From a bacterium (GTDB lineage Bacteria > Verrucomicrobiota > Verrucomicrobiae > Limisphaerales > J093): a DNA stretch of 5,273 nucleotides. The stretch covers positions 1 to 5,273 of the forward strand of contig JAKCAB010000238.1 of the NCBI GenBank assembly GCA_021839785.1, read 5' to 3'. A model generated the notes under the pieces. It saw nothing but the letters and a program-made list of their open reading frames with translations. It ran no database searches and had not been told where the DNA came from. Both the position numbers and the translations under genes were made by a program. Below, in pieces: positions 3,560 to 5,273 of the stretch; the first letter of the stretch is position 1, and every line of letters begins with the position of its first letter.

Positions 3560-5031
3560 GCCCCGACCGTGGCGGCGGCCGGTTCGGCGGCGAGGCGCGC
3601 GGCGGTGTCCCGAATCCTCTGCCAGGCGGCCTCGACGTGTCGCGCCTGCGTATGCGTTTGCCCCACGCAGAAGCGCAACGCGAATTCCCCGTCGAGCACC
3701 GTGTGGGTGAGATACAAGGCCCCACTGCGGTTGAGGTCGTCGAGCAAACGGCGGTTGAATTCGTCGCCGGCCAGGTGGCGGAAGCAGACCAAATTCAGCG
3801 GCACCGGGGCGGCCAGTTCAAAGTCAGGCGCCGCCTCCACCCACGCCGCGAACTGTTGCGCCAGGCGGACGTGTTCGCGGACGTGCCGCCGCAAGCCCTC
3901 CACGCCGTAGTGCCGGATCACGAACCACAGCTTGAGCGCGCGGAACCGCCGACCCAGCGGCACGTGCCAGTCCCGATAGTCGATTACCGCGCCGCTCTCG
4001 GTCGCGCGGTTGCGCAAATACTCCGGCAGCACCGAGAGCGTGCGGATGAGCGCCGCGCGATCGGCCACCCAGAAGCAGTCGCAGTCGAAGTTCGTGAACA
4101 TCCATTTGTGCGGGTTGAAGGCATAGCTATCGGCCAGCTCCAGCCCGTCCAGGAAGTGGCGAAACTCCGGGCACAGCGCCGCGGTGCCGGCCATCGCGCC
4201 GTCCACGTGCAGCCAGACCCCATGCTCGTGACAAACCTGGCCGATCGCCGGCAATGGGTCCATCGCGTTGGACGAGGTGGTGCCGACGGTAGCGCTCACA
4301 AAGCACGGTCGCAGCCCCGCCTTGCGATCTCCCTTGAGCTGTTCCGCCAAGGCATCCGGCCGTAGCGCGTGCCGTTCGTCCACTTCGATCAGGCGCAGCT
4401 TGGCCCGGCCCAGGCCCGCGATCTTCACCGCCTTTTCCACGGAGGAATGGGCTTGGGTGGAAGTGTAGGCCACCAACCGGCTGTCGCCGCCGTGTTCGTT
4501 CACGCCGAAGTTCGTCGTGCGCTCGCGCGCGGTGAGCAGCGCGCAGAGCACGGCGCTCGAAGCCGTGTCCTGAATCACGCCACCGCCGGGGCCGTTGGAC
4601 TTGAACCGCGTCGGCAGCCCCAGCATGTCCACGAGCCAGTCCAGGACGTGGGTCTCCAGTTCGGTGCAGGCCGGGCTGGTCGCCCACATCATGCCTTGCA
4701 CCCCCAGGCCCGACGCGAGCAGGTCGCCCAGGATGGACGGACCGGAGTTGTTTGCGGGAAAAAAGGCGAAGAAGTTCGGCGACTGCCAATGCGTGATGCC
4801 GGGCAGGATCAACCGGTCCACGTCGGCCAGGATCGCCGCGAATGGTTCGCCTTGTTCCGGCGGAGCCGGCGGCAGCGCGGCGCGGATTTCCCCCGGCTTG
4901 ACCTGGGAGAGCACGGGCAACGATTCGACGCGCCGCTGGTAATCGGCAATCCAGTCCACCACCGCATGCCCCCAACGACGAAAATCCTCCGGCGACATGT
5001 GGGCGCCGTTCGGCGCAACCTGCGGGTTCAT
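3556..5031 (-). CDS. PLP-dependent aromatic-L-amino-acid-type decarboxylase (group II)
   Basis: A 491-residue fold-type-I PLP enzyme of the group II decarboxylase family (AADC/DDC-like), which turns amino acids into amines plus CO2 in the cytoplasm. The N-terminal helical part, 'SPEDFRRWGHAVVDWIADY' (13-31), is typical. The substrate region 'HWQSPNFFAFFPANNSG' (81-97) and 'ATSPACTELE' (117-126) follow. PLP residues are H195 ('QAHSSVEKA', ring stacking), the 'SATVGTTSS' loop (246-254), D277 ('HVDGAMAG', ring nitrogen) and the Schiff-base K309 ('NPHKWM'). Y338 in the mobile loop ('LPEYLR') matches animal DDC Tyr332, whose presence marks decarboxylases rather than aldehyde synthases. The C-terminal domain runs from about 390. 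Length is normal (about 470-500). Where plant indolic enzymes have Gly and phenolic ones Ser, this has G360; animal DDC also has Gly, so Trp, Dopa/Tyr or Phe all remain possible. The start is ATG 5031; an in-frame ATG at residue 12 is an alternative. No clear Shine-Dalgarno sequence. Confidence 0.93.
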   Translation of the reverse strand: MNPQVAPNGAHMSPEDFRRWGHAVVDWIADYQRRVESLPVLSQVKPGEIRAALPPAPPEQGEPFAAILADVDRLILPGITHWQSPNFFAFFPANNSGPSILGDLLASGLGVQGMMWATSPACTELETHVLDWLVDMLGLPTRFKSNGPGGGVIQDTASSAVLCALLTARERTTNFGVNEHGGDSRLVAYTSTQAHSSVEKAVKIAGLGRAKLRLIEVDERHALRPDALAEQLKGDRKAGLRPCFVSATVGTTSSNAMDPLPAIGQVCHEHGVWLHVDGAMAGTAALCPEFRHFLDGLELADSYAFNPHKWMFTNFDCDCFWVADRAALIRTLSVLPEYLRNRATESGAVIDYRDWHVPLGRRFRALKLWFVIRHYGVEGLRRHVREHVRLAQQFAAWVEAAPDFELAAPVPLNLVCFRHLAGDEFNRRLLDDLNRSGALYLTHTVLDGEFALRFCVGQTHTQARHVEAAWQRIRDTAARLAAEPAAATVGA

Positions 5032-5273
5032 GCGTCCGATGTACCCCGCGCGCCGTGGGCCGTCGAGTCAGAAGCGGCTGGCGATCGTCAGCGGGTGCCT
5101 CCCCGCGCTTTCCGGTCTGGCGGAATTCCAGCCCGGGCGCCGCCCGCGCCGAGCCGTTTGCCACGGTAAGCTTCCAGCAAGGATGATCGAAGGCAGGCCG
5201 GGCGGGGCGAGGCTCACTGATCTTTCTACGAAACCGTGGAGTGGGCTTCCGAGCGATTTGTGGTTTTGAGTTT
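5032..5273. other. Upstream region of the decarboxylase, no gene seen
   Basis: These 242 bases precede the decarboxylase on the minus strand and run to the window edge. I see no credible gene: open frames lack recognisable motifs, and the longest simply continues out of a decarboxylase shadow frame. A short hairpin, CGGGC-GCC-GCCCG, lies at 5134-5146. I could not pick a convincing promoter, although one should be here or just beyond the edge. Confidence 0.5.

Noticed and set aside
4127..5164. A 345-codon minus-strand frame overlapping the decarboxylase
   Set aside because: Same strand, wrong frame; the product is Arg/Ala/Gly-rich low-complexity sequence, while the overlapping frame encodes a full PLP enzyme.
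3637..5169. Long + strand frames (3637-4365 and 4369-5169) opposite the decarboxylase
   Set aside because: Antisense shadows with no recognisable motif; the composition reflects the complementary codons of the decarboxylase.

Overview
The window is GC-rich and looks like ordinary bacterial chromosome. The gene set suggests a heterotroph of the Verrucomicrobiota/Planctomycetota kind: an exported PQQ-like propeller protein, a secreted Dabb-domain protein, a xylose-isomerase-like ketose epimerase, a CPXCG zinc ribbon and a TMEM14 protein. Most starts also lack a clear Shine-Dalgarno sequence. Assignment to Verrucomicrobiota is my inference from gene content and style; no marker gene is present. 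No phage, plasmid, transposase, tRNA, rRNA or CRISPR signal was seen.

Layout. On the + strand, positions 1-516 hold the C-terminal end of a PQQ-like beta-propeller protein, cut by the window edge and followed by a plausible terminator hairpin. At 620-1033 lies a secreted Dabb-domain protein. The minus strand then carries a compact three-gene run, read right to left: a VOC/glyoxalase-fold protein (1643-2032), a 59-residue CPXCG zinc-ribbon protein (1434-1613) and a 98-residue TMEM14-like membrane protein (1120-1416). Upstream of them, also on the minus strand, is a ketose 3-epimerase-like TIM-barrel enzyme (2123-2968). It has its own candidate promoter (perfect TTGACA -35 box) and a strong intrinsic terminator (2058-2100).

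A 369-base gap (2969-3337) separates the epimerase from the next gene. It is packed with hairpins, including three copies of a REP-like element whose stems differ in sequence but still pair. After it comes a 73-residue three-helix membrane protein on the + strand (GTG start, 3338-3559). Its stop codon interlocks with the stop of a large minus-strand PLP-dependent aromatic-amino-acid-type decarboxylase (3556-5031). The final 242 bases are the upstream region of the decarboxylase and show no gene.

The genes do not form one pathway. VOC, zinc ribbon and TMEM14 could be cotranscribed; the epimerase and the decarboxylase look like independent metabolic units. The most unusual structure is the intergenic repeat cluster at 3100-3245. 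I did not find convincing evidence of a new multi-gene system.
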